A DNA stretch of 64,000 nt from Phallusia mammillata. Its lineage: Eukaryota > Chordata > Ascidiacea > Phlebobranchia > Ascidiidae. Shown here piece by piece: positions 35,257 through 56,634 of the stretch (position 1 is its first letter; each line of letters opens with the position of its first letter). The position numbers and the translations under genes are program-made. The stretch covers positions 62,001-126,000 of the forward strand of contig QLIY01000261.1 in NCBI GenBank assembly GCA_003260075.1, in the 5' to 3' direction. The notes beneath the pieces were generated by a model. It saw nothing but the letters and a program-made list of their open reading frames with translations, ran no database searches and was not told where the DNA came from.

Positions 35257-37659
35257 CAGGTTGAAAGATAATTTTATTCAGAACTGTTATAAATGAGACC
35301 CCAGCACTGTTTGAGAGTCTATATGACTCTGAAAATAAAATCTTCTAGGCTGATTCGGCAAACATCCAGCAGCCATCAGCAAACAAAGATATCAAAATTT
35401 TTACTGATATAAACCCAGTTGAGTTTATACAGGTGAAGCCATTTCATAACCTCAAGATACTAAAACACACAAGGATTTTGAAGCAACGAAACTAATTTAA
35501 AGTACCATTAATTAATTATCATTATTCAGATGACATTAAGTCAATCTACAGTAATAACCTTAACACTATTCAGATAACAGTGAACCGACACCTATACACC
35601 AACCAATTGATTTAACGACATCTCACAAAAAACCTTTGTGGGATTACAGCAAATGTTTACCATTAAATTTGCTGTACAATAAAACCATATGGCAACAATG
35701 TGGTTCTGTTGTTTTAGCGCTTATATTACAATGTGTAAGTGTCTCAGCAAATAGTAATATTTACATTAGATATGACACAGGTTTAAATTAAATAGTATCC
35801 ATACTGACAGGCAGCACTAATAAACAACCCACAGCATGCATATATTAAGTTGAAAAATGATTAAAGTATACTGAACAGCCAAAACTATAGAGCATGCTTG
35901 CATTATTTTATGACAAATTAGTTTTTATAAAAAGTTTGCTCCTTTTTTCTAAAAGAATAGTTTTAACTAAACCATTCAACCAACAAGAGTCAAATCAAAT
36001 GAAAACATTCCATTTTATTGCTTGTCGACTTGTGATGCAATACATTCCGGGGTTGTTTTATGAAACAAGTATTACATTTACAAACAACACACTTTTCATT
36101 TTATTTCCATTTAATAAACAAACTTAAAAAACTTACCTATACCTTTGGCTGTTCCAAACGTTGATTTGTAAATTGCATATTGGTAGTTTGCAAACTTTGA
36201 AGTTCATTTCAAATACACAGTTGTTCAATAAATGTTTGGAAAGGCTTTTAAAAATGTGAACCTGAAACAACTACAGGAGATATTTATTAATCAGCAGTGC
36301 AAACAATACCAAAACGTAAATGTTTGTACTTTTTCTGAACAAATGTTTGCTCAACAAATTTACTTAGTCTCCATGGAGATAGCAATGTTACAAATTTATT
36401 AGCACTCTTACCTCACAGTTCAAACAAGTGCCTTCCTTGTTCAAATTTAGTGCCATGCTTGTAACCATATTTTGTGCACAAACTTTCAGATTTCAGTTAA
36501 ACCCTTGAAATCATAAAAGAAATCTAAAAAAGGTGCAGGTCATACATGAACTGTATGAGAAACTGAATGCTATGTTATACAGGGCAATGCCTTTAAGCTT
36601 TTTGTATAATCACATTGTTTTTATATATTATCTACACCATGGAAATGGACAAAGTCATAAACTTTTAGTCAACCCATGATGTATTTCTTTGAATCTGTAA
36701 TTGCTAAAGTTGCTTAATATTATTGGTACTTAGTAAATAACTGGTAAAAAATTGCAGGTTTATAACAAAAATACCATAAATGATTAAAATCAAATAAATC
36801 GTTCTATTTATAGAACAACAAACATGATACATTATGTTTACCACAATGTTACAAAATTTTATTTGTTACATAAATATTTTACCAGATTAAGGTTCCGGAT
36901 TCCCCAAGTTGTATGAAATATTATTTCATACCCATGTATCATTTGTCAGAAATTCATCAACTTTAGTTTCCTGTTGTTTTTTCTACTGTAAATTAGGTGA
37001 GGTTTCTACCCAGAGATTAACCTGTTTCTGTGGTAACAAGTGGAATTATTAACTATGCTGGATTTTGTAATAAAGGAACTTCAGGTTCAGAATTCATTTC
37101 TACAAAATAAACTTCTTGAATACATTTATTGTAACAAATGCAGCACCACTTAAAACATTTGAAATCAGAAGCTTTCACAAAAGTAAAATATTGCACTGCA
37201 TTAAAATTGTCTTGTTTCTTCTTAAACTTCACATCTTCATCACAGTTGTCATCATCAAGCCAACCTAAAATTCCAAACGAAAAAATATTACTTCTGATTT
37301 GTAGAAACGACTATTCTTGTTACTCTTGTAAGGGTTGCAACATTTTTAGTTTTGTTTTAAAATCTTACGCTGGCTACACATCTACCATGCAAAAAGATAC
37401 CTGGCATGTAGCTCAATTAAACCCTAAGACTCTACTTTATTTCTAATTTGTACAAATTCGTTCAACTAGTATCATGGAAAAAATGCAATTTTCATTGAAA
37501 ATGGTATAACCAGCAGTATGCATTGCCACAAAGCTACAAAATAAAATGAAACCTAAATAAAATTCAACAATTTCACTGCAAAGGCTGAATTTATTTGACA
37601 CAAATTACAGAAAACTGTTTTCCCTTCCAACAATACAACACAATACAATTGTTTTTTTT
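35257..37659. other. Spacer between the two receptor genes
   Basis: AT-rich sequence of 2.4 kb in which I find no exon with coding character. It would hold the receptor A promoter and the receptor B 3' UTR (AATAAA on the minus strand near 37590). Confidence 0.5.
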
Positions 37660-40600
37660 TTAATTTTCTGAGCACATATTAGGTAGATGACAATTTTTCA
37701 TAGGTGGATTTTCTTCTTCCACAGAAAATGATTCAGGACCATATTGTTTTGACTCTGAACTTCCACATTGAGGGTTGGATACTCCAGCATTATGATTGTT
37801 GGTCCCAATTTTCCTTTGTTTGCATTTGACAAATAATCTGGAAATTTCTGCCTTTAGTTCCTTGTTAGTGTAGGTGTATAAGACGGGATTTATTGCAGCA
37901 TTGCAAAATCCAATTGTAAGAATATATGTTGCAACAACTGTATGGAGATGACAATACTCTCCACATGCATACTGTGGAAAAAAACAAATAATGAAAGTAA
38001 ACTAGAAATTTTTTTAAACACTTTTTAGACCTGATCGCGTCATACTTCTTAGTAGGGATAAAAATAGGAATGAAACTAATACAAATCTGTGCAGAGTATA
38101 GGTTTCAATGGACTACATACCCTTACCAAGGTGTCATACAAATCACCATGCACAAGACCTCGGGCATATTGTATCAAGTCATAAAACAAAACTTGTTTTT
38201 AAATTTTATTTTTTAAAACATTAACTTTGTTAAAATACACTGTTGATTTGTGTGTCTAGTGAGCACACAAAATATGAAGTAAGTTAAGCTGAACTAACCT
38301 GAACACAGCAAGTAATAAGAAAAGGACCCCACATAATAAAAAACAAACTAATCACAACAGTGATTTTTTGAAGAGCTTTTAAATTGCTTCTAATGGTTTT
38401 ACTTTGGTGGGCTGCACTTTGAAAGCGTGTTTTAATCTGTAAGAAAAAAATCATGAGAAATTAAATAATTTTAGTTTAAGATGTATCGCTTACATGTGAA
38501 GCCAGTGAATGCTGCCTTGATATGACACTGCTGTTAGAAGTACTTTTTTGAAGTACATGAAATTCATGACTGTCAATTCTTTTTGGGTTTGAAGATGGTT
38601 TACTGACACAGCGAGAAGGAGTTACATTTTCAAAATGTGTATTAGCAGGGACTGATGGTTTTCCGTGTGTCATCTTCCTGCTTTCTTCATGCAAGCACAA
38701 ATCTGGCATGCTGTGTTGTCTAATGCATCGTGAAGAATCAATTTCTTCACGGCTTAGAGCAAATTTTACATGCTGGAAGGGCAAAATCAAAGGTTGTTTT
38801 TTATCATAACCATTGTCAATTCTAGGCATTACTGGTAAAACAGGACATGATCGTGTCATCAAAATTCGTTTTTTATCCTGTTTTTCATGAAACATGTTTA
38901 GCTCAAGTGCATCATTTCTGTGGATTTTGTTTGAGTATCTCAATCGCCTCTTTTCAATTTGTTTGCGATGCAATTTGGACACTGGAAAAAAACATAACTT
39001 TTAAAATAAACATTAATTACTTGATAATGTCAAAAGTCTGTGAGTGCACAATTTAATTTGTATAAAGTAAACTTCCTTTATTGCAAGCTTTTTGTGAACA
39101 CAGCAAACACTACCAAAAAGCATCAGGGGCCAGAAGGACAAAAAATGCCAAACAACAACGTCTATTTTTAAACAAAATAAAAACAAGTTACAAAAGTACA
39201 AAAGGTGGATAAGTCTTACCCTGAAATATTTTAATACACACATAAACTATCACTGATAGTTGTGGCAAAAACATGCCAAGCAATCCAAAGATAACGTAGG
39301 ATGGAGTCATAAGATACAAAAATGTACATATTCGTTGCTGACGTTCAAACTCTTCTTCTCCATTGTTCCATCCCATTACAGGTGCAAAGCCAACTATCAT
39401 TGATGTTATCCAAATGAAAGCCACAGATAACAGCACCTAAAGAATAAAAAATGTCAACTAGATTAACTTATCGATAAATACATTGTTTAGAGATCAATAT
39501 ACATTTTGCAAGCAAAACATACAACCTATGTAAATGGCATTTCACACATATTAATTACTTTGCTGTCAACTGATCTATATGTTTATTACCTATATTTGAT
39601 TGGGGGTGTTTAACAGTGGTATTAAGGAAGAGGTAGTTTTTTTTATTGAAAATAACTTGATTGCTGGGTTTATTTAAATCTCTTGCTTTTTGCCTTTAAT
39701 CTTTAAAAGAAAAAAAAACATCAAATAGTTAAACAAATGTAAATAAATTTATACACTGGGGGGGGGGAAGGAAGAGGTAGTTTTTTTTATTGAAAAGAAC
39801 TTGATTGCTGAGTTTATTTAAATCTTTTGCTTTTTGCCTTTAATCTTGAAAAGTAAAAAAAAACATCAAATAGTTAAACAAATGTAAATAAATTTATACA
39901 CTGCTTTAAATTTATTTGTCCTGGCCCTTTTTATCGAAGTAAGTACAGACAAAAGTGGGGTTTAAATGGATTGGTTAACACAGGGGGTTTGTACTATCAC
40001 AGCCTGTTAGTTTACAATAGAAACCACTGAATAAAAAGTTTACAAACCTTACAACGCAGTTTAACATTGACATTGTTTACTTAATCAAAATTAAACCACT
40101 ACAGAAGCTACAAATTCTTTTATACCATGTATAAAAATTAAAACGAAATTAAAACATTCGTGTTTGACCAACATATCAGAAAACAAACTAGACATGGACT
40201 GAATTTTTGACAAAAAAATCCAACTTTAATTAAAAACAAAATAACAAAAATAGTAATTTACTGGGCAATGCTCAATGCAAGACTCAGTCGCGCCAGTATA
40301 AGATAGTTTTAAACATGCCATTGATTGGCCAGTCACTGACAAAAAGGCCCATACCAATAATTAATCGGTAATATGCAGAATTTCAGCCTAGTCTATAATA
40401 ATCAGTCTATCCCTAAAACAAACCCATCAAGGAAATGAAAAAATACATTTTCATTTGTTAAAACATAATTTACATTTCATAAATATGACATGCAAATGCA
40501 ACAAAACCTAAACAAAGCACAAAAACAACAACAAAAGAAGAATAAACCGATATGCTTAAAGATCATTACCGTTCTCTTTTTCATGGTAAAGTCATATTTC

Positions 40601-41495
40601 AATGGGTGCATTATAGAAACGTAGCGGTCAACGCTGATTGCCGTCATGGATAACACGGGGGGGGGGGCAAGGAACAATAACCATGCAAGCCTTTATCAGA
40701 CACACTTTGTATGTTTTCTGCTCATGGTAATAAATGCCAGACTTTCCTAATATTATCAATGATGACAAACCAACCTGCAAACCAAAAGCAATATGTGGTC
40801 AATGGAACCAAACATGAACATACAAGGCCAGATAAAAAGTTTTTTTTTTGGACCATGGTAAGAATGTGTCACTAATGCATTTATATAGGCCAGGTGAAAA
40901 AATTACATCTCTAATATTTCCATATACACCATCACAGTTAAGATATGTGCTTTCATATTCAGCACTGAGCTATTTAGAGTTGACCTTTTTGAGAGTATTT
41001 TTTTCTTTTCTAAATACAACAGGCAACATCATCTATGTTGCGATAAACCTTGAGTGTTTACCATCGAAACATGATTGTTTCATTTTGTAACCTTTGTTGG
41101 TTCACCTTTGTTTGCATTACCATTTATATCCATGCAAAAACATAAAAACTGATTGCTTTTTTCTATAATTTACTTACTGAAATATCTGCTATTGCCAGAT
41201 TGAAAGTAAGAATATAACCATTCCTTTGATGAATGTTTAGGTAGTATGGTTTCCTTCTGAATACTGCAAGTAGCACAGCTAAAATTGCAATGAGATTGGT
41301 AAATATTATTACAGATGACACAAGGATCAAAACAATGTTGAAAACAGGGTCTTCCAGCTTCCATTCTTCATGAGAAGTTGTGTTTTCCGTGACAGATGAT
41401 GTTGTTATGGACACAGCTATATCTTCAAACGTTACAATATAAGTTCCTTTTGTTTCAAACTTAACTCCAGAATAAGTATCCATTGCTAACAGCAT
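37660..41495 (-). CDS. Class A (rhodopsin-like) GPCR, receptor B, tandem paralogue
   Basis: Six exons: 41178-41495, 40570-40774, 39220-39436, 38494-38981, 38299-38436, 37660-37971; about 558 residues. Exons 3 and 5 are exactly as long as in receptor A (217 and 138 bp) and all phases agree, so the pair arose by tandem duplication. Motifs: NLAIADIS (TM2), SVDRYVSIMHPL (TM3), GFAPVMGWNN, FFIMWGPF (TM6), NPVLY (TM7), end HLPNMCSEN. Exon 2 is 205 bp against 204 in receptor A because an 11-base G-run at 40657-40667 replaces the TM3 codons just before LSMTAIS and shifts the frame. I treat this as a sequence artefact, not inactivation. Ligand unknown; the extracellular N-terminus is about 20 residues longer than in A. 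Confidence 0.85.
39624..39902. repeat. Direct duplication around a G-run
   Basis: About 135 bp beginning GGAAGAGGTAG and ending TTTATACACTG is present twice, 39624-39757 and 39768-39902, separated only by the G-run 39758-39767, with a few mismatches. Located in receptor B intron 2. Pattern of an unmerged contig overlap. Confidence 0.85.
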
Positions 41496-42241
41496 TTAAA
41501 CATACTGCTTTGAACTTTTTTAAACAGCTCAATAAATGCTGTGTTTAAAACACTGGATGAAAAATAAATCTTTCTGTTCACTGCACTGCTTAAGCACCGT
41601 GTGAAGCCAACCTTTGCACATCGTAACTGCTTTACTTACATTTCATCAAACATAGCCCTTTTCAGGATTCCCGTAAATGTTTACGATGAAACGAAACACA
41701 AAAAAGCATATGGCAACAGTGCGTTTTTGTTGATTTAGCACTAAAATTCAGCATTAGATGCCTTGGCAAATAAGCACACTTCCAAATTTCTTGTAAATTT
41801 GCCAGAGAGATAAATTTCACAGGACTGGTGCTGATAAAAAGGACAAACAAAAGTCACAAGTGCCGTATTTTATGTGTACACAGCAATTTTATACATACCG
41901 TTACGACACTAAATTTCCATTATCCTAGCTACATTGGTCATCAGTCATCACATTTGAGTCCTTTTTAGGCAGACAAAGTATCGCCACACATATGTATTTG
42001 TGAATTGGTAGTAGCGTATACAGAATAAAAAAGTTCAAAAATTCATTGGGGGGGGGGGGTCATCACGTTTACTGAGTCCTTTTTAGGCAGACAAAGTGTC
42101 GCCACACATATGTATTCGTGAATTGGTAGTAGCGTATACAGAATAAAAAAGTTCAAAAATTCATTCAATGCTAACTTCTGCACAAATGCAGCTTAATTCT
42201 TACTGTTTTCATACATGCAGCCTGTGTTTGTAAGCATACAA

Positions 42242-43617
42242 CTAGAAGGGTAGCTTAGCACATATTGCCCTTTCATATACACTATAACCTATTTGAAAAA
42301 AATAATATGTTCCCTACACTTATTTTATATTGGGTCCCATATCACGCACTGTCTTTTATAACAGTTGTTTCTGCAGGCAGAAACTCATGGGTCCCCACAC
42401 AGGCAAAGTTGTAAATAATGCATTTCTAGAAAAAAGTCAAAGACAAAGTCATCCAGCTTTCCATCATCATGAAAAGTCTTGTTTTCACTGACAAATGATG
42501 TTGTCGTCGACACAGATATATCCTTAATCATCAGGTTGAAAGATAATTTTATTCAGAACTGTTATAAATGAGACCCCAGCACTGTTTGAGAGTCTATATG
42601 ACTCTGAAAATAAAATCTTCTAGGCTGATTCGGCAAACATCCAGCAGCCATCAGCAAACAAAGATATCAAAATTTTTACTGATATAAACCCAGTTGAGNT
42701 ATTTCATTCAATTCAGACTTTGTTAAAAAAACTCACCCATTGTAGGGAGCTAGTGGAGTTAAGTTGGGGCTACAGGTTGGAAAACAACAATCAACAACCA
42801 TAGATAGCACGGGGGGGGGGATTTTATATTGGGTCCCATATCACGCACTGTCTTTTATAACAGTTGTTTCTGCAGGCAGAAACTCATGGGTCCCCACACA
42901 GGCAACGTTGTAAATAATGCATTTCAAGAAATAACCATGTGAAAATTTGGTATTGTAAGGTCAAACACAATGATTGGTACTGAGCATAAATAAACATGCT
43001 ATGTGGAGTACAAACTATCTAAATTTTCTTCCATTTGGGTATTTTTAAAGGTTTTTCTATTGTATGTTCTATCTGAAAAATGAAGGGGTAAATAGCGAAA
43101 AATTAGACTAAAACACAACAATCAGCTGCTATTATTGGAAAATTGCACAAGCTGTCCTAATTTCATTCAATTCAGACTTTGTTAAAAAAATTCACCCATT
43201 GGGGGCTAGTGGGGTAAATGTTGGGGCTACAGGTTGGAAAACAACAATCAACAACCATAGATAGCACCCACTACAAGCTGCCCAAGTTTTATTCAATTCA
43301 GACATTGTTTAAAAAATTGTCCTATTTTGGGGGGCCAGGTGTAATGGTTTGGGCTACAGGGCAGAACACAAGAATCAACACCAAAAATGGCATACTCTAC
43401 AAGCTTTCCAAATTTTATCCAATTCAGACATTGTTTAAAAAATTCCCCTTTTTTAGGGGGCTAGCGGGTAAATGTTGGGGCTACAGGTTGGAAAACAACA
43501 ATCAACACCTAACAATGGCACAATGGACAAACTGTCCAAATTTCATCCCATTCGAACAATACTTAAACAATTCACCCTTTTTGGGGGGCTAGTGGGGTAA
43601 ATAATTGGTCTCTACTC
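42242..43617 (-). repeat. R1 repeat copies, minus strand, broken up
   Basis: Read on the minus strand, the element ends at 42242 with CCTTCTAG followed by T, as in the plus copies. The body with alternating GGGGGCTAGTGGGGTAAA-type modules continues to 43617. It is interrupted by the inserted receptor A segment and by the G-run 42811-42820. After that G-run the near-terminal part (ATTGGGTCCCATATCACG) appears a second time. A further 5' part in the same orientation is at 43985-44165. Confidence 0.65.
42428..42698 (-). repeat. Displaced duplicate of receptor A exon 1 and its upstream flank
   Basis: Matches about 35154-35424 essentially base for base over 270 bp, including the coding start of receptor A and upstream sequence, then stops at an n (42699). 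It lies inside an R1 repeat. The lack of divergence and the n border mark it as an assembly duplicate, not a third receptor. Confidence 0.85.
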
Positions 43618-43659
43618 NCAAATTTACTCTATTTCCTAATAGATTTTAACACAATAAAT

Positions 43660-43867
43660 AATATTGTTTTTAAAACTTCTCACCTTAACTGGTTTAAACA
43701 GAATGTTCTCAGTTTCTTTGTTTGCCAGATACAGAGCCATGCTGGTAACCGTCTTCTTCACACGAAGCTTCAAATCACGATAAACTTGACCGACCAAATC
43801 ATGAAGGACCTCTGAGTATTACATCGGTTGACTATGTTAGTATAATGGCTCAGCAAGCAAGGTATAT
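43660..43867 (-). repeat. Duplicate of COG3 exon 19
   Basis: The minus strand repeats the exon at 44690-44817 (VGQVYRDLKLRVKK to ILFKPVK) with its flanks, with a single visible difference near the acceptor, and stops at the C-run 43868-43879. Here the exon is followed by natural intron sequence, whereas at 44690 the downstream intron is replaced by a 62-base C-run, so this copy is probably the continuation of the same locus. Confidence 0.85.
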
Positions 43868-43879
43868 CCCCCCCCCCCC

Positions 43880-54038
<10,159 letters not shown>

Positions 54039-55262
54039 ATTTTTTTATTAGCTTAGATTAATAAATAGAAAAAATATTGATTAGTAAAAGCTATTTTAAC
54101 TTTATTAATAACACAAAGTGTTTTGTATTTAAATATCACTTATAAATAAAAAAATGTTATCATTCCTTATATAATATTATAGTGTTTTTTACTAATACAT
54201 GCAATGTTTTTTTTGTTCGCCACAACTCATATCATTTATGTATAAAGGCCAGAAATGTCTACTCAGTATTAAGAATGAAAACTTAAGATAAATATTTTTA
54301 AAGTCGCTACATCACTTTTTAAAAATTATAATTAAAAAAAAATGTTCAATTATAATTATACAATTATATATGTTATCATATCTTTAAAATAAGTCTTTGT
54401 AGGGGTTCTGACAAAATCAGGCACAGTAGTAATTAGTAACTATGCTATTTAAAACCTTTTTTGACGAGAACTGACAACATAGGGTGAGTTTGGCATTCCG
54501 AAAACCCTAGAGAAACAGTAGTGTAATCTAGTTGAACAGCTTATTTTATAAAGGCCTTTTTTATAACCAGAAATATAAAACATGTGCCAAAGGGGGGGGG
54601 GGCCAATGTTGGCACCTTATCTAGTTGAACAGCTTATTTTTATAAAGGCCTTTTTTATAACCAGAAATATAAAACATGTGCCAAATAGTCACTTAAATCT
54701 GGAATAATCAAAAAAATTCTTGTTGCCCTGAGTTATCAACATGTTTGAAAAAAATGTTGTCACATAAATATTTCACATGATTTTGAACCAAAAATAATAA
54801 ATATAAACATGAACACAACACATAAACCAGAGCAAGTCATGTGTCAACTGTCAAGTGTCTCTTGTAGGCATCGTTCATGTTCTACAATTACTTCATTGGT
54901 GATATAACTTTTACTGTAACCGTTAAGTTAAGCTAAGTTTTTTCATACCACTTGGTTATTAAAACAATTAGGCATGCATGAAATGGTCAATTATTGTGGC
55001 AGGTGACAATGCTAAGTTTCGCATCACTGCACATGTTCCACGGTATCGCATGGTTCAGTGCTTTTTGCTCAAAATATTGCGTCATAACATATCACTGATA
55101 CGACTGAACATAAATTGAAGGAGCACAAAACGCACAAAATCGGCTCTGTTTGTACCTGTGATGAATATTATAGAATAGCTCAGCACGACAGACTGGTACA
55201 CCCGACATGGAAGAGGGGGAAATGCATAGGATTTTGCATTTTCGGCCACTTTGGTAACTGTT
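54039..55262. other. COG3 upstream region
   Basis: AT-rich DNA without a recognisable exon. A duplicated segment (CTAGTTGAACAGCTTATTTT to ATGTGCCAAA) flanks the G-run 54592-54602. The COG3 promoter should be within the first few hundred bases next to 54039, but I see no distinctive motif. Confidence 0.5.
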
Positions 55263-55270
55263 GTCTAAGC

Positions 55271-56527
55271 TAGGGTTGCCATACGTCAGGATTTTCCCTG
55301 ACATGTCAGGGAATTTGGGGGGGGGGTTGTCTAATAGTGCGCGTTAAATACACAAATAAAAATCCGCGTTTCAAGAAAACACAGCACTCGATGCTACGTA
55401 GGAACGTGGGAAATTTCATTTGCTTTAACTGTGCACCTAATATGCAAGGAACTAACTAACAACGAAAAGTCGAATGCCGTGAGACATAAAAACGTTTTTT
55501 CAGTGGCATTTTATTTCATATTTAAAAAGGTCTTTGTGGCTACCGTTGTTAGTTTTTTTCTGTGTAAACTTGGTCCAAATGGTTTGTAGAGTGGTAAAGG
55601 TTGGAGACCTCTGTGTGCTTATTGTTTCAAGGATGGTAAGAGTAGTGAACTTAGCCTAATAAACTTAACTAAACGGAAGCCTACACAGAAAGTTAATTGA
55701 CAAGGATCAGAGCACCATATCTAACGTTTTTTCGTGTCGCAGTCGGTGTGACTTCCAAATATTCCAAATTTATTCCGGAATAAAATGGTTTGGATCGCAA
55801 AAATGGTTAACGCATTCGTTNTCTAGTAGCCTAGTTAGCTACAACCGCGTCTGTGCCATGAAACGTAAAGAGATAACTGGCGGCGCGCAGGTTAACACAC
55901 AAAGTTACTGTTTGTAACTAATAAACTTAACTAAACGGAAGCCTACACAGAAAGTTAATTGACAAGGATCAGAGCACCATATCTAACGTTTTCTCGTGTC
56001 GCAGTCGGTGTGACTTCCGAATATTCCAAATTTATTCCGGAATAAAATGGTTTGGATCGCAAAAATGGTTAACGCATTCGTTCTCAAACTGGGATCCGCG
56101 GTCCTTTAGTAGTTTAGGGTATTTGCGGGGACCGCGAAAAGGTGGAAGTAAATCTATATTTATATTTGTCGTCAGTTTATGCAACTAAATAAGTTTAAAT
56201 CAAAGTTAAAGTGATGATCGACCGTCTCCATTGCTAAACAATAGGCTTTATTGCATGACAACCAACAAAAATGCAATTGTTCGCGCACAATTGTAATGCT
56301 TTTGTCTGTCAGATTTGGATTATTGTTATGCGCAATTTTACTTAACTAGCCAAAATCCTGCAATCATCTTTCGTTTTTCTGAAATACACATTCAGGCTTG
56401 CGGACCGAGAGCCCTCGAAATAATGGACCGTTTAGAAAAAATAACAAAAATGTTTGAGAAAAACTGGGTTAACGCAACCGAGATAAATTTTGTCAGGGAT
56501 TGTGTATCTTAAAATATGGCAACCCTA
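55271..56527. mobile_element. 1.26-kb hAT-type element
   Basis: Starts TAGGGTTGCCATA and ends TATGGCAACCCTA, with a perfect 8-bp target-site duplication GTCTAAGC (55263-55270 and 56528-56535). The interior holds a G-run (55317-55326), a duplicated segment of about 170 bp (55640-55810 and 55915-56085) around an n at 55821, and a 65-codon open frame at 56315-56512 that I cannot match to a transposase. Another element may be nested near 56070, where TTCTCAAACTGGGATCCGCGG looks like a terminus. Confidence 0.88.
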
Positions 56528-56634
56528 GTCTAAGCAGGGATGTCAAACTCGTGGGGTTTCTAGGGCCACATTGCAATTTGAAACTAATGCTAAGAGCCGC
56601 ATATGATTTTTAATCAAGTTTTATATATTTAAAC

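Larger units (their letters stand above)
41496..43867. other. Repeat-filled and misassembled spacer between receptor B and COG3
   Basis: Contains a duplicated segment around the G-run 42048-42059 (the AGTCCTTTTTAGGCAGAC segment on both sides), minus-strand R1 sequence (42242-42425, 42700-42810, 42821-43617), an inserted copy of receptor A exon 1 (42428-42698), n's at 42699 and 43618, and a copy of COG3 exon 19 (about 43660-43867). I see no independent gene. Confidence 0.75.

Noticed and set aside
42428..42698. Possible third GPCR gene
   Set aside because: Undiverged copy of receptor A exon 1 and flank, without any other receptor exon nearby.
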